A stretch of DNA of 13,939 nucleotides from an uncultured Desulfobulbaceae bacterium (GCA_947258675.1 CAMYJP010000021.1:1-13939), one strand, 5' to 3'; counted from the stretch's first letter, positions 1-6,154 are shown. The notes: generated by a model not told the origin, from the letters alone. Numbers and translations: made by a program.

Positions 1-941
1 ATTGGAACCACACTGAGCCGGTAATATAAATCTTCGCGGAAATTACCATCGGCTACCTCCTTCTCAAGATCGCAATGGGTGGCAGCAATAATTCTAACAT
101 CAATCGGGATAGGTTTTAAGCCGCCTACTGGTTCGAATTCTTTTTCTTGGATAACTCGCAGCAGTTTTGCTTGAAGTGATGGTTTCATATCCCCAATTTC
201 ATCTAAAAACAGGGTGCCACCGTCCGCATATTGAATTCGGCCCATTTTTGATTGGTTGGCGCCGGTAAAGGCTCCCTTAACATAGCCAAAAAGTTCACTT
301 TCCAGAAGTTCATCCGGGATGGCGGTACAGTTGACCGGAACAATATTTTTAACTTTGCGGCGGCTGTGGGCGTGGATAGCCTGCGCCACAAGTTCTTTTC
401 CTGTTCCACTCTCTCCCTGAATAAGAACGGTGCTTATATCATCTTCAGCGACCTTTTCAATGAGATCAAAGAGATTGAGCATTGAACCTGTTTTGCCAAT
501 TATGCCATGAAATCCTTCGTTTTTTCGGAGTTTAGGGCCTCTTTTCTCCTTGTGGGCCATGAAATCAGAGTAGTTGAGGCCACGGCTCGCAGCAATTACA
601 GCTTCATCAAGATCATATGGAGAGTTTATATAAAAATAAGTGCCAAGCCTCAGGACTTCAGTGATCAATTCCCGATCTCCGGTTGGTACGCTGGCAATGG
701 TTGTTATGTTCGGTGAAGTCTTATGGATATTTTTAAGAAGATTAATCCCATCTCTTGAGGGCAAGAAGAGATCGGTGATCAGTAGGCTGACATTTTCGTT
801 CCCAAGTACATCAAGTCCAGTTTGAGGGTCGTCAGCTTCAAGAACAACACAGCCTATATCGTTTCTAAGTTTTACTGCAAGATTTTCTCTTGCCTCGTGA
901 TTACTATCGATAAGCAGGATGCTGCGTATGCCTTTGCTCAT
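1..941 (-). CDS. Sigma-54-dependent response regulator (NtrC family), C-terminus outside window
   Basis: Enhancer-binding transcription activator that would remodel sigma-54 RNA polymerase using ATP. I translated it by hand on the minus strand; the first 313 residues are open without a stop. Residues 1 to about 120 form a receiver domain with probable phospho-acceptor Asp57 (ITDLFLPSRDG). The AAA+ domain follows from about residue 145: Walker A GESGTGKE at 176-183, sigma-54-contacting GAFTGA at 223-228, Walker B FLDEIGD with Asp247-Glu248, then RIIAATH and FREDLYYRL. The Fis-type DNA-binding end lies beyond the left edge. The receiver is odd: the second acidic-pocket residue is Ser13 and the usual KP lysine is Asn106 (INSP). 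Start is ATG at 941, but an in-frame GTG at 965 has a better-placed GAGG upstream and may be the true start. The gene is divergent from mlaE; its target and partner kinase are unknown. Confidence 0.93.
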   Translation of the reverse strand, partial: MSKGIRSILLIDSNHEARENLAVKLRNDIGCVVLEADDPQTGLDVLGNENVSLLITDLFLPSRDGINLLKNIHKTSPNITTIASVPTGDRELITEVLRLGTYFYINSPYDLDEAVIAASRGLNYSDFMAHKEKRGPKLRKNEGFHGIIGKTGSMLNLFDLIEKVAEDDISTVLIQGESGTGKELVAQAIHAHSRRKVKNIVPVNCTAIPDELLESELFGYVKGAFTGANQSKMGRIQYADGGTLFLDEIGDMKPSLQAKLLRVIQEKEFEPVGGLKPIPIDVRIIAATHCDLEKEVADGNFREDLYYRLSVVP

Positions 942-1060
942 TTCTGCCTGATCTTGTTGCTTCACCAGCCAATCCTCGCTGTTCTTTTATTCAGAGGTTG
1001 AAGAAATATTGGTACTGTTAAAAAGCATTTTCTAATAAATATTGCTTCTTTCCAGTGAAC

Positions 1061-1074
1061 GTCAAAAATTTGAC
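1061..1074. promoter_or_regulatory. Short perfect inverted repeat, possible operator
   Basis: GTCAAA-AA-TTTGAC is a perfect 6-base dyad with a two-base centre in the divergent intergenic region. Its size and place fit a dimeric regulator site, but such dyads also arise by chance in A+T-rich DNA. No regulator is assigned. Confidence 0.2.
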
Positions 1075-1209
1075 TTTAAAGTATGGGTGAGGATTTTGCA
1101 AGCCATAAAGGAAAAATATAGTATGGGCCGGATGTTCAAATGTTTTATACATTGAAATTTTCTGGAATGGTTTAATTTGAGAAAATGAATATTGAATAAA
1201 CGTATCTGC

Positions 1210-1236
1210 TTGACTTAGGTGAGCCGGTCTTTTAAG
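1210..1236 (+). promoter_or_regulatory. Weak sigma-70-like promoter candidate for mlaE
   Basis: TTGACT at 1210-1215 matches five of six -35 bases. TTTAAG at 1231-1236 is a poor -10 at 15-base spacing (TTAAGT at 16 is the alternative). It lies about 80 bases before the mlaE start. It is offered only because no better site is seen. Confidence 0.25.
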
Positions 1237-1313
1237 TTTGCCGTTACGAGATGTCAGCTTGGTTGTGTAGGTTTTTATCAAAATCCTAGATGCAAGTATA
1301 GGGGTGGAGACCA

Positions 1314-2105
1314 GTGATTTTACATCAGATTGAAAAACTTGGGAATAATACTATCTATTACCTTAATGATTTGGGCCGCATGGGGCTTTTTTTACTTTAT
1401 TCCCTGCGAGGAATGGTAAGATTGCCTTTTAGATTTTCTGCCCTCATCAAGGAAATTCGTTTAATCGGCGCTAATTCTACTACTGTGATTTTTTTCACCG
1501 CTGCTTTTACCGGTATGGTCCTTGGGTTGCAGGGGTATTATACCCTTAGCAAATTTGGCTCCGAAGGATTGCTTGGGTCGGCAGTTTCCTTAAGTCTGAT
1601 AAGGGAGTTGGGCCCTGTTCTTACTGCACTGATGGTTACAGGCCGTGCCGGGTCTGCAACGTGTGCTGAAATCGGTATCATGCAGATTTCCGAACAGATT
1701 GACGCACTTGATTGTATGGCTGTAGATCCCTTCCGATATGTTATAGCCCCCAAGTTTCTTGCTACTATGATTTCCGTACCTATACTAACGCTCTTTTTTG
1801 ATGTTGTTGGAATTTTCGGAGGATATATTGCTGGTGTCCAACTCTTAGGTGTCAATCCGGGCGCTTTTTTTTCCGGCATGGAAAGAAGTGTAGTCAATCA
1901 GGACATTAATCTTGGTATTATTAAATCAATCATGTTTGCTTTTCTTATCATCTGGATCTGCGCCGGAAGGGGATATTTCGTCCAGAAAATACGTGGTGTC
2001 GGTTTCGGGGCTGAAAGTGTAAGCCGCGTTACCACTCAGGCTGTTGTTTTGTCTTCCATTTCCATTCTGGTCTGGGATTATCTCCTGACAGCAATAATGT
2101 TATGA
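1314..2105 (+). CDS. mlaE: MlaE: MCE-system ABC transporter permease
   Basis: Inner-membrane permease of the Mla phospholipid transport complex, which pairs with the MlaF ATPase and a ring of MlaD. The 263-residue length is usual for the family. The protein is strongly hydrophobic with several membrane segments. It carries the family hallmark at about 98-121 (ELGPVLTALMVTGRAG followed by SATCAEIG) and the downstream QIDALDCMAVDPFRY stretch. The start is GTG at 1314, preceded by GGTGGAG a few bases upstream, and the N-terminal amphipathic segment before the first hydrophobic helix fits MlaE. The stop overlaps the mlaF start as ATGA, so the two are probably translationally coupled. It is the first gene of the mla cluster, divergent from the sigma-54 regulator. 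Confidence 0.95.
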   Translation: MILHQIEKLGNNTIYYLNDLGRMGLFLLYSLRGMVRLPFRFSALIKEIRLIGANSTTVIFFTAAFTGMVLGLQGYYTLSKFGSEGLLGSAVSLSLIRELGPVLTALMVTGRAGSATCAEIGIMQISEQIDALDCMAVDPFRYVIAPKFLATMISVPILTLFFDVVGIFGGYIAGVQLLGVNPGAFFSGMERSVVNQDINLGIIKSIMFAFLIIWICAGRGYFVQKIRGVGFGAESVSRVTTQAVVLSSISILVWDYLLTAIML

Positions 2106-2878
2106 GCGATCCGGTTATACGAATTATTGAGGTGAGCAAGACTTTTTCAGACCAGAAAGTTTTAGATCGGATGACCCTGGATATACCTGAGGGGAAAACA
2201 ACGGTTATTGCAGGTGGCAGCGGACAGGGTAAAAGCGTGACCTTGAAAATGATTCTCGGTCTCGTGAAACCGGATGAAGGCCGGATCATTGTGGATGGCA
2301 GAGATATCACCAATATGCGCCTCAAGAAGTTAAGTCGGGTTAGAATGGACTTTGGTGTTTTGTTCCAGGGGTCTGCTTTGCTAGATTCATTGACAGTATA
2401 TGGAAATGTGGCATTACCACTGGAAGAGAGAACCAAGTTGACGAGTTCCGAGATTAAAGACCGGGTGATGAGTATCCTGAAAGAATTTGATCTCATTGGC
2501 CATGAAAATAAATATCCAGCGCAGTTAAGCGGGGGTATGAAAAAGAGAGTCGGCCTGGCACGAGCATTACAATTGAATCCGAAAATAATGCTGTTTGATG
2601 AGCCTACTACCGGCCTGGATCCGGCAAAGTCTATGGAAATATATCGATTGTTTTTCAGAACCCAGCAGCAGTATGGATTTACATCGATAATTGTCAGCCA
2701 TGATATCCCAAAAATATTCAATCTGGCTGATCAGGTTGTAATTTTGCACAAAGGAAAAACACATATTTTCAACAGCCCCGAGGAAATTCAATATAGCGAT
2801 AACCCGGAAATAAGATGGTTTGTTGAAATGACCATGGGGCAGGTCTATCAAAGTCAGGAAATGGAAACGGAACAATGA
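2102..2878 (+). CDS. mlaF: MlaF: MCE-system ABC transporter ATP-binding protein
   Basis: Cytoplasmic ATPase of the Mla transporter; hydrolysis drives phospholipid movement through MlaE/MlaD. All nucleotide-binding motifs are intact: Walker A GGSGQGKS at 38-45, Q-loop in the VLFQGS region, ABC signature LSGGM at 142-146, Walker B IMLFDEP with Asp166-Glu167, and switch His200 in SHD. The LSGGMKKR signature is typical of the MlaF/Ttg2A subgroup. At 258 residues it is slightly shorter than E. coli MlaF. Both ends overlap neighbours by ATGA (mlaE before, mlaD after), pointing to one tightly coupled unit. No MlaB STAS partner is encoded next to it, although in E. coli MlaB stabilises MlaF. Confidence 0.96.
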   Translation: MSDPVIRIIEVSKTFSDQKVLDRMTLDIPEGKTTVIAGGSGQGKSVTLKMILGLVKPDEGRIIVDGRDITNMRLKKLSRVRMDFGVLFQGSALLDSLTVYGNVALPLEERTKLTSSEIKDRVMSILKEFDLIGHENKYPAQLSGGMKKRVGLARALQLNPKIMLFDEPTTGLDPAKSMEIYRLFFRTQQQYGFTSIIVSHDIPKIFNLADQVVILHKGKTHIFNSPEEIQYSDNPEIRWFVEMTMGQVYQSQEMETEQ

Positions 2879-3321
2879 AAAAAGGATATACAGAAATTAT
2901 CGTAGGTCTCTTCATCATCGCTGGTTTTTCGGCATTTGTTTACCTTTCCCTGAATTTGGGAGAATTCTCTGTTTTTTCTATGGAGAAGAACTACACATTA
3001 GAAGCATCTTTTGAGAATGTCGCAGGGTTGAAACACGGTGCATCCGTAGAGATTGCAGGTGTAATTGTAGGAAAAGTTTCAGGGGTTTCTCTGGATGAAG
3101 ACGGTATGGCCAATGTCACCATGCTGATTAATAATGATGTAAAAATTGGCGAGGATGCCATCGCTTCAATTAGAACACAGGGTGTAATTGGCGATAAATA
3201 TATCCGGATAATTAACGGCAGTCTGGATATTCTGCTGGAGGATAAGGATTCAATTATGGAAACTGAATCGTCAATAGACATCGAGGAGTTGGTCAGTAAA
3301 TACATTTTTGGGGGTGTATAA
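2875..3321 (+). CDS. mlaD: MlaD: MCE-domain substrate-binding protein, inner-membrane anchored
   Basis: MCE (mammalian cell entry) protein that forms a hexameric ring over MlaE on the periplasmic side and handles phospholipids. Its single N-terminal membrane helix spans about residues 8-28. The MCE domain lies at about 38-116 and includes GLKHGASVEIAGVIVGKV and the conserved IRTQGVIGDKYI segment. A short tail ends in EELVSKYIFGG, a style I associate with deltaproteobacterial MlaD. At 148 residues it is somewhat shorter than E. coli MlaD (183). The ATG overlaps the mlaF stop (ATGA). Directly after its stop begins a repeat-rich non-coding block that separates it from mlaA. Confidence 0.95.
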   Translation: MKKGYTEIIVGLFIIAGFSAFVYLSLNLGEFSVFSMEKNYTLEASFENVAGLKHGASVEIAGVIVGKVSGVSLDEDGMANVTMLINNDVKIGEDAIASIRTQGVIGDKYIRIINGSLDILLEDKDSIMETESSIDIEELVSKYIFGGV

Positions 3322-3326
3322 TCTAG

Positions 3327-3357
3327 CTAGTTTCCATCCGGAAACGCCCCTTTTTAA
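3327..3357 (+). repeat. Repeat copy A (best-preserved palindrome)
   Basis: CTAG at 3327-3330, then GTTTCC (3330-3335), ATCC spacer and GGAAAC (3340-3345), a perfect 6-base stem, followed by CCCC and a T run. It matches copy D on the opposite strand over about 30 bases with few differences. Confidence 0.75.
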
Positions 3358-3377
3358 AAATCTCTACGTCGAACTTC

Positions 3378-3422
3378 AGAATTGCTTGTGCGACGTATTT
3401 ACATACGATTCCGTGCAATTCT
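3378..3422. repeat. Nested palindromes inside the A/A' unit
   Basis: AGAATTGC (3378-3385) and GCAATTCT (3415-3422) form a perfect 8-base inverted repeat. Inside them CGTAT-TTAC-ATACG (3394-3407) forms a second 5-base stem. The two stems are centred on nearly the same point, giving a two-tier hairpin. Confidence 0.5.
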
Positions 3423-3483
3423 TTGATCTTCTCGATCTTTTCTAAAATTGGCTGTTCCCGAATTGCAAACAACTTAATGTAAC

Positions 3484-3518
3484 CATCCGTAAAAAAAGCC
3501 TTTCCGTATGGACACTAG
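3484..3518 (-). repeat. Repeat copy A' (inverted partner of copy A)
   Basis: Read on the minus strand from 3518 it gives CTAGTGTCCATACGGAAA, then GGC and a run of seven T. It differs from copy A at few positions in the first 19 bases. With copy A it bounds a 196-base unit that has CTAG at each end. Confidence 0.6.
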
Positions 3519-3540
3519 GTAGTTCCTATCCAGAAAGTAA
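3515..3540 (+). repeat. Repeat copy B (degenerate)
   Basis: CTAG, then GTAGTTCCTATCCAGAAAG. It is a degenerate plus-oriented copy that shares its CTAG with copy A' and folds back on copy B'. Confidence 0.45.
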
Positions 3541-3542
3541 TT

Positions 3543-3564
3543 TCATTCCTGATGGTGAAACTAG
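3543..3564 (-). repeat. Repeat copy B' (degenerate, inverted)
   Basis: On the minus strand it reads CTAGTTTCACCATCAGGAA, like copy A with a two-base insertion. It shares its CTAG (3561-3564) with copy C. Confidence 0.45.
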
Positions 3565-3594
3565 TTGTTTCCAATTCAGAAACTCTTTTTGTTC
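3561..3594 (+). repeat. Repeat copy C
   Basis: CTAGTTGTTTCCAATTCAG, then AAAC and a T run. It is plus-oriented and, with copy D, bounds the 220-base unit that contains the long stem-loop at 3670-3731. Confidence 0.5.
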
Positions 3595-3669
3595 GGCTGG
3601 AATTCACGTAGTCGTTTTTAATTCGGGAGCGAGGATTTTTAGAGAAGAATAACGGGTAGCTTTGCGGAG

Positions 3670-3731
3670 GCTTACTCAGGTGCGCCACACAAGCAACCCC
3701 GCAGTTTGCCACAGAGGTACTTGAGATAAGC
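3670..3731. repeat. Long imperfect inverted repeat inside the C/D unit
   Basis: GCTTACTCAGGT (3670-3681) pairs with ACTTGAGATAAGC (3719-3731) through 12 base pairs, with one bulged A and one G-T pair. The 37-base loop is G+C-richer than its surroundings and carries GCCACA twice (3684-3689, 3708-3713). This is a plausible structured RNA or DNA hairpin nested inside the outer repeats. Confidence 0.55.
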
Positions 3732-3744
3732 GAGTAAAACAAGA

Positions 3745-3780
3745 CTCCGAAAAGGTCGTTTCCGGATGGAAACTTGCTAA
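3745..3780 (-). repeat. Repeat copy D (inverted partner of copies A and C)
   Basis: GTTTCC-GGAT-GGAAAC at 3758-3773. Read on the minus strand from 3779 it is TAGCAAGTTTCCATCCGG and then AAACGACCTTTT, nearly identical to copy A. This is the clearest evidence that the repeat family is real. Confidence 0.75.
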
Positions 3781-3836
3781 TATCTGCTTTTTGTCATAAG
3801 CCCTGATGATAAAGGCGAACAAGGTCGCAATATCTA

Positions 3837-3859
3837 AGCGGTTCGAAAAAATAACCGCT
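3837..3859. repeat. Simple hairpin AGCGGTT/AACCGCT
   Basis: A 7-base perfect stem with a 9-base A-rich loop. No T run follows on either strand, so it is not a normal intrinsic terminator. Confidence 0.35.
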
Positions 3860-3866
3860 CATGCCA

Positions 3867-3901
3867 ATTAGTTGATTTCCATGCTAAACAGAAAGTCCTT
3901 T
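3867..3901 (+). repeat. Repeat copy E (degenerate, unpaired)
   Basis: TTAGTTGATTTCCATGC, then AAACAGAAAGTCCTTT. It is similar to copies B and C but has no inverted partner before mlaA. Confidence 0.4.
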
Positions 3902-3996
3902 GACGCCGATTCTATTAGGTAGCAACGAAAGGCGATTTCTCTGCTTTGAGTCGTAATTTTACGGTCAAAATTAAATTAATTTTCTGAGAAGAAATA

Positions 3997-4842
3997 ATGA
4001 GAAAACATGCAATAATTGCTATCGGCATGGGATATCTGTTTGTATTTTGGTTGTTTCCACTAGCCTGTTCGGCTGGTGATAGACAGATAAAAGTTGCCGA
4101 AGCATCAGAGAAGGTAGAGCAGAATATTGAAAACCTGGAAATAGAAGACGACTTCGAAGAAGATGAGTGGGATGAAGAACCGGAAGAATTAATCTCAGAC
4201 CCGCTTGAACCGGTGAACCGCATTATTTTTAAATTCAATGACAAAGTATATTTCTGGGTAGTAAAACCTCTGGCAACGGTTTATAAAAAGGTGCTGGCTG
4301 AGGATGTGCGGATGTGTATCCGCAATGCATTTGACAACCTCATGACCCCTGTCCGGGTTGTTAATAATCTGCTGCAGGGCAAAGCTCATGATACCGGAGT
4401 CGAATTATTACGTTTTACAATTAATTCTACAATGGGTATTGCTGGTCTTGGAGACCCGGCCCAAAGCGAGTTCCAGCTTACCCCGCGAAAAGAAGACCTT
4501 GGACAGACTTTTGGGACTTATGGCTTTGGATCAGGGATTTATCTAAATCTGCCATTGCTGGGGCCATCCAATATCCGTGATGCCGTGGGGTTAGTTGGTG
4601 ATGGTTTTCTTGATCCGCTATCCTATATTTCTTTTGGGGGTGACCGCACCAAAGCAGGAGTTTATGCTGGGAAACAAATAAATAAGGCTTCCTTTACGTT
4701 GGGAGACTATGAGCTTTTCAAGGAAACATCGCTTGATCCCTATGCTGCGATAAGGGATGTCTATCACCAGTACCGGCAGGGATTAATAAAGGATTTGAAG
4801 TCCAGCAGTTCGGATTCAGTGTCAGTGCCTCCAGGTCAATAG
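3997..4842 (+). CDS. mlaA: MlaA (VacJ): outer-membrane phospholipid-removal protein
   Basis: Removes misplaced phospholipids from the outer leaflet of the outer membrane and hands them to MlaC. The mature MlaA core starts near residue 67: SDPLEPVNRIIFKFND, then NAFDNLMTPVRVVNNLLQGK, FTINSTMGIAGLGDPA, ED-LGQTFGTYGFGSGIYLNLPLLGPSNIRD (key stretches) and DPLSYI, all family hallmarks. A hydrophobic signal segment covers residues 5-23. Cys24 in PLAC-SAG could be lipidated, but position -3 is Pro, not the usual Leu, so ordinary cleavage after CSA is also possible. Residues 45-68 are an unusually acidic linker (EIEDDFEEDEWDEEPEE). Length 281, slightly above E. coli MlaA (251), matches this linker. 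A GAGAAG lies about six bases before the ATG. Separated from mlaD by the repeat block and from mlaC by 202 bases. Confidence 0.96.
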   Translation: MRKHAIIAIGMGYLFVFWLFPLACSAGDRQIKVAEASEKVEQNIENLEIEDDFEEDEWDEEPEELISDPLEPVNRIIFKFNDKVYFWVVKPLATVYKKVLAEDVRMCIRNAFDNLMTPVRVVNNLLQGKAHDTGVELLRFTINSTMGIAGLGDPAQSEFQLTPRKEDLGQTFGTYGFGSGIYLNLPLLGPSNIRDAVGLVGDGFLDPLSYISFGGDRTKAGVYAGKQINKASFTLGDYELFKETSLDPYAAIRDVYHQYRQGLIKDLKSSSSDSVSVPPGQ

Positions 4843-5044
4843 ATGGTCAGTCATCTACCAATATGATAAACTGATCTTTGCATAAATCTTTACTGAACTC
4901 TATTGCAACTAAAAAGAGTGCGCTGTAAATAAGGTTTATTTATACTTTGCTATTAGCTACATTTATGAGTCACTGTGATAAAGCCTTCGAAAGAGAAGAT
5001 CAGCTTCATGATCTTCTACAAACAAAAACAACAAGGATGAAAAC

Positions 5045-5683
5045 ATGCATAAAAACATAATATTATATTGCAAAAGATTCTTTGTGGTAAACATTGTCTT
5101 CGCTATGCTCGTTAACCTGGGAGGTTTGGCCCAAGGGAAGGCAAATGATGATCCCCTTGAACAAATCAAAGGGAAGGTTGAGGAGATCCTGACAATTTTA
5201 AAAGATGAAAAATTAGCTGCTCCCGAGAATAAGGCAGAAAGGAAAAAACAGGTAGAGGCTGTGGTCGACAGCATGTTTGATTTTGAGGAAATGGCAAAGC
5301 GATCATTGTCTCGTTATTGGGATGAAAGAACCCCCGCTCAAAAAAAAGAATTTGTGGATTTCTATGCCAGGTTGGTAAAACAAAGATACATTGGCAAAAT
5401 AGATAGTTATTCCGGACAGCAAGTTGTTTTTAAAAAACAGATTATCAAGAAGAAGTCAGCTATTATTTACAGTTTACTAGTGGACAACGGTACTAATATA
5501 CCCATAGATTATAAACTCATCAATAAGGGTGATTCCTGGCAAACCTATGATTTAAGGGTTGAAAACGTGAGTCTTGCTACGAACTACCGTCGTGACTTTT
5601 TCAGTATTATAAAATCTGATGGGTATGAAGGGCTGTTGGCTAAAATGAAAGAGAAAATTGAAAAGCTGGAGAGTGGCCAATAG
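5045..5683 (+). CDS. mlaC: MlaC: periplasmic phospholipid-binding shuttle
   Basis: Soluble periplasmic carrier of the MlaC/Ttg2D family that moves phospholipid between MlaA at the outer membrane and MlaD at the inner membrane. A signal peptide covers about residues 1-32 (basic start, hydrophobic VVNIVFAMLVNLGGLA, probable cleavage after GKA). The mature protein shows family traits: VVDSMFDFEEMAKRSLSRYW, an AQKKEFVDFYARLVKQRYIGKI helix split across this stretch, then IPIDYKL, WQTYDLRVENVSLATNYR and a final FSIIKSDGYEGLLAKMKEK. Length 212 is normal. ATG at 5045 is preceded by AAGGA at 5033-5037. The 202 bases before it carry no clear promoter. The next gene starts three bases after its stop. 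Confidence 0.95.
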   Translation: MHKNIILYCKRFFVVNIVFAMLVNLGGLAQGKANDDPLEQIKGKVEEILTILKDEKLAAPENKAERKKQVEAVVDSMFDFEEMAKRSLSRYWDERTPAQKKEFVDFYARLVKQRYIGKIDSYSGQQVVFKKQIIKKKSAIIYSLLVDNGTNIPIDYKLINKGDSWQTYDLRVENVSLATNYRRDFFSIIKSDGYEGLLAKMKEKIEKLESGQ

Positions 5684-5686
5684 ATC

Positions 5687-6154
5687 ATGACTGATGTACA
5701 AATCGAATGCCGTTTTTCTGAAGAAGATCTTGACGCTGCCTTTGGATTCTTAAGTTACGAAGAAAGACAACAGATCTGCCCCTATTTGACTTATAAGGAA
5801 TATCCTGCCAAGTCGGTTATAATGAGAGAAAATGAGTCAAGCGATTTTATGGGCTTTCTGGCCAGAGGCAGGCTTGCGGTAAAGAAGGAAACCGGATTCA
5901 CTGGTAAATATATTGTTCTTGCCATGCTTGAGCATGGAACTGTTGTTGGTGAAACTGAAATTATGGGACACGGGCCCCGTGCTTCGACTGTTGTGGCGGT
6001 AGAAGACAGTGTAATACTTGCAATGACGGAATCCAGCTTGGACAGACTGTTCACGGAACAACCTGTTCTTGGCTACAAAATTCTCAAGCGTATTATTTAT
6101 ATTATCAGCTTAAGGTTGAGAAAAGCAGGTGAACGTCTCTCACAATTATTGTGA
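5687..6154 (+). CDS. Cyclic-nucleotide-binding-domain protein, stand-alone
   Basis: A 155-residue protein that is essentially one CRP-type cyclic-nucleotide-binding beta-roll. It reads YKEYPAKSVIMRENE, then FMGFLARGRLAVKK, then a phosphate-binding cassette with Gly88-Glu89 and Arg98 (GETEIMGHGPRAST), and ends in a helical region (GYKILKRIIYIISLRLRK). The key Glu and Arg of the cassette are kept, so ligand binding is plausible. No DNA-binding domain or enzyme domain follows, so it is not a normal CRP/FNR regulator and probably acts by protein contact. The ATG lies three bases after the mlaC stop and the only upstream purine-rich stretch is inside mlaC, so translation is probably coupled to mlaC. 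A role in regulating the Mla complex is an inference from position. Confidence 0.85.
   Translation: MTDVQIECRFSEEDLDAAFGFLSYEERQQICPYLTYKEYPAKSVIMRENESSDFMGFLARGRLAVKKETGFTGKYIVLAMLEHGTVVGETEIMGHGPRASTVVAVEDSVILAMTESSLDRLFTEQPVLGYKILKRIIYIISLRLRKAGERLSQLL

Larger units (their letters stand above)
942..1313. other. Divergent intergenic region between regulator and mlaE
   Basis: This 372-base A+T-rich stretch separates the minus-strand regulator from the plus-strand mla genes. It must hold both promoters or their equivalents. I see one short inverted repeat (1061-1074) and one weak sigma-70-like site (1210-1236). I found no convincing -24/-12 sigma-54 promoter. An open frame on the minus strand at 1018-1281 has no recognisable protein character and is not called. 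Confidence 0.6.
3323..3901. repeat. Cluster of inverted-repeat elements (MITE/REP-like)
   Basis: At least seven related copies of a motif occur here, approximately CTAG-GTTTCC-ATCC-GGAAAC then a T-rich run: plus-oriented at 3327, 3515, 3561 and 3867, minus-oriented ending at 3518, 3564 and 3780. They pair head-to-head into units of about 196 bases (3323-3518), about 50 bases (3515-3564) and about 220 bases (3561-3780), whose ends meet or overlap at CTAG sequences. The last copy has no partner. Such paired ends suggest small non-autonomous mobile or palindromic intergenic elements that inserted next to or into one another. No transposase is encoded and I see no clear target duplication. A structured RNA element in the mla transcript is the alternative. 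Confidence 0.6.
3322..3996. other. 675-base non-coding, repeat-rich block inside the mla cluster
   Basis: No credible gene is present between mlaD and mlaA. The stretch from 3323 to 3901 is filled with copies, in both orientations, of an imperfect palindromic repeat plus larger stem-loops, listed separately. The last 95 bases before mlaA are A+T-rich and carry no clear promoter. mlaA may be read through from mlaE or may start from an unseen promoter here. Confidence 0.75.

Noticed and set aside
1018..1281. 87-codon open frame on the minus strand in the divergent intergenic region
   Set aside because: It has no family resemblance and low-complexity A+T-driven composition, and it occupies the only space for two promoters.
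942..1313. Sigma-54 (-24/-12) promoter for mlaE next to the sigma-54 regulator
   Set aside because: I looked for TGGCAC-N5-TTGC-like spacing on both strands and found no acceptable match.
2029..2721. 230-codon minus-strand frame opposite mlaF
   Set aside because: It is the antisense of mlaF, whose ATPase motifs are all intact.
3515..3742. 75-codon open frame on the minus strand
   Set aside because: It lies wholly inside the repeat cluster and runs across repeat copies B', C and most of the long hairpin. It has no recognisable domain and is best explained as a chance frame in repeat DNA.
3323..3901. CRISPR array
   Set aside because: The repeats alternate in orientation, vary in sequence and have irregular spacing. 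No cas gene is present.
4840..4857. Hairpin TAGATG-GTCAGT-CATCTA after mlaA as a terminator
   Set aside because: The stem is only six bases and A+T-rich, with no T run after it.
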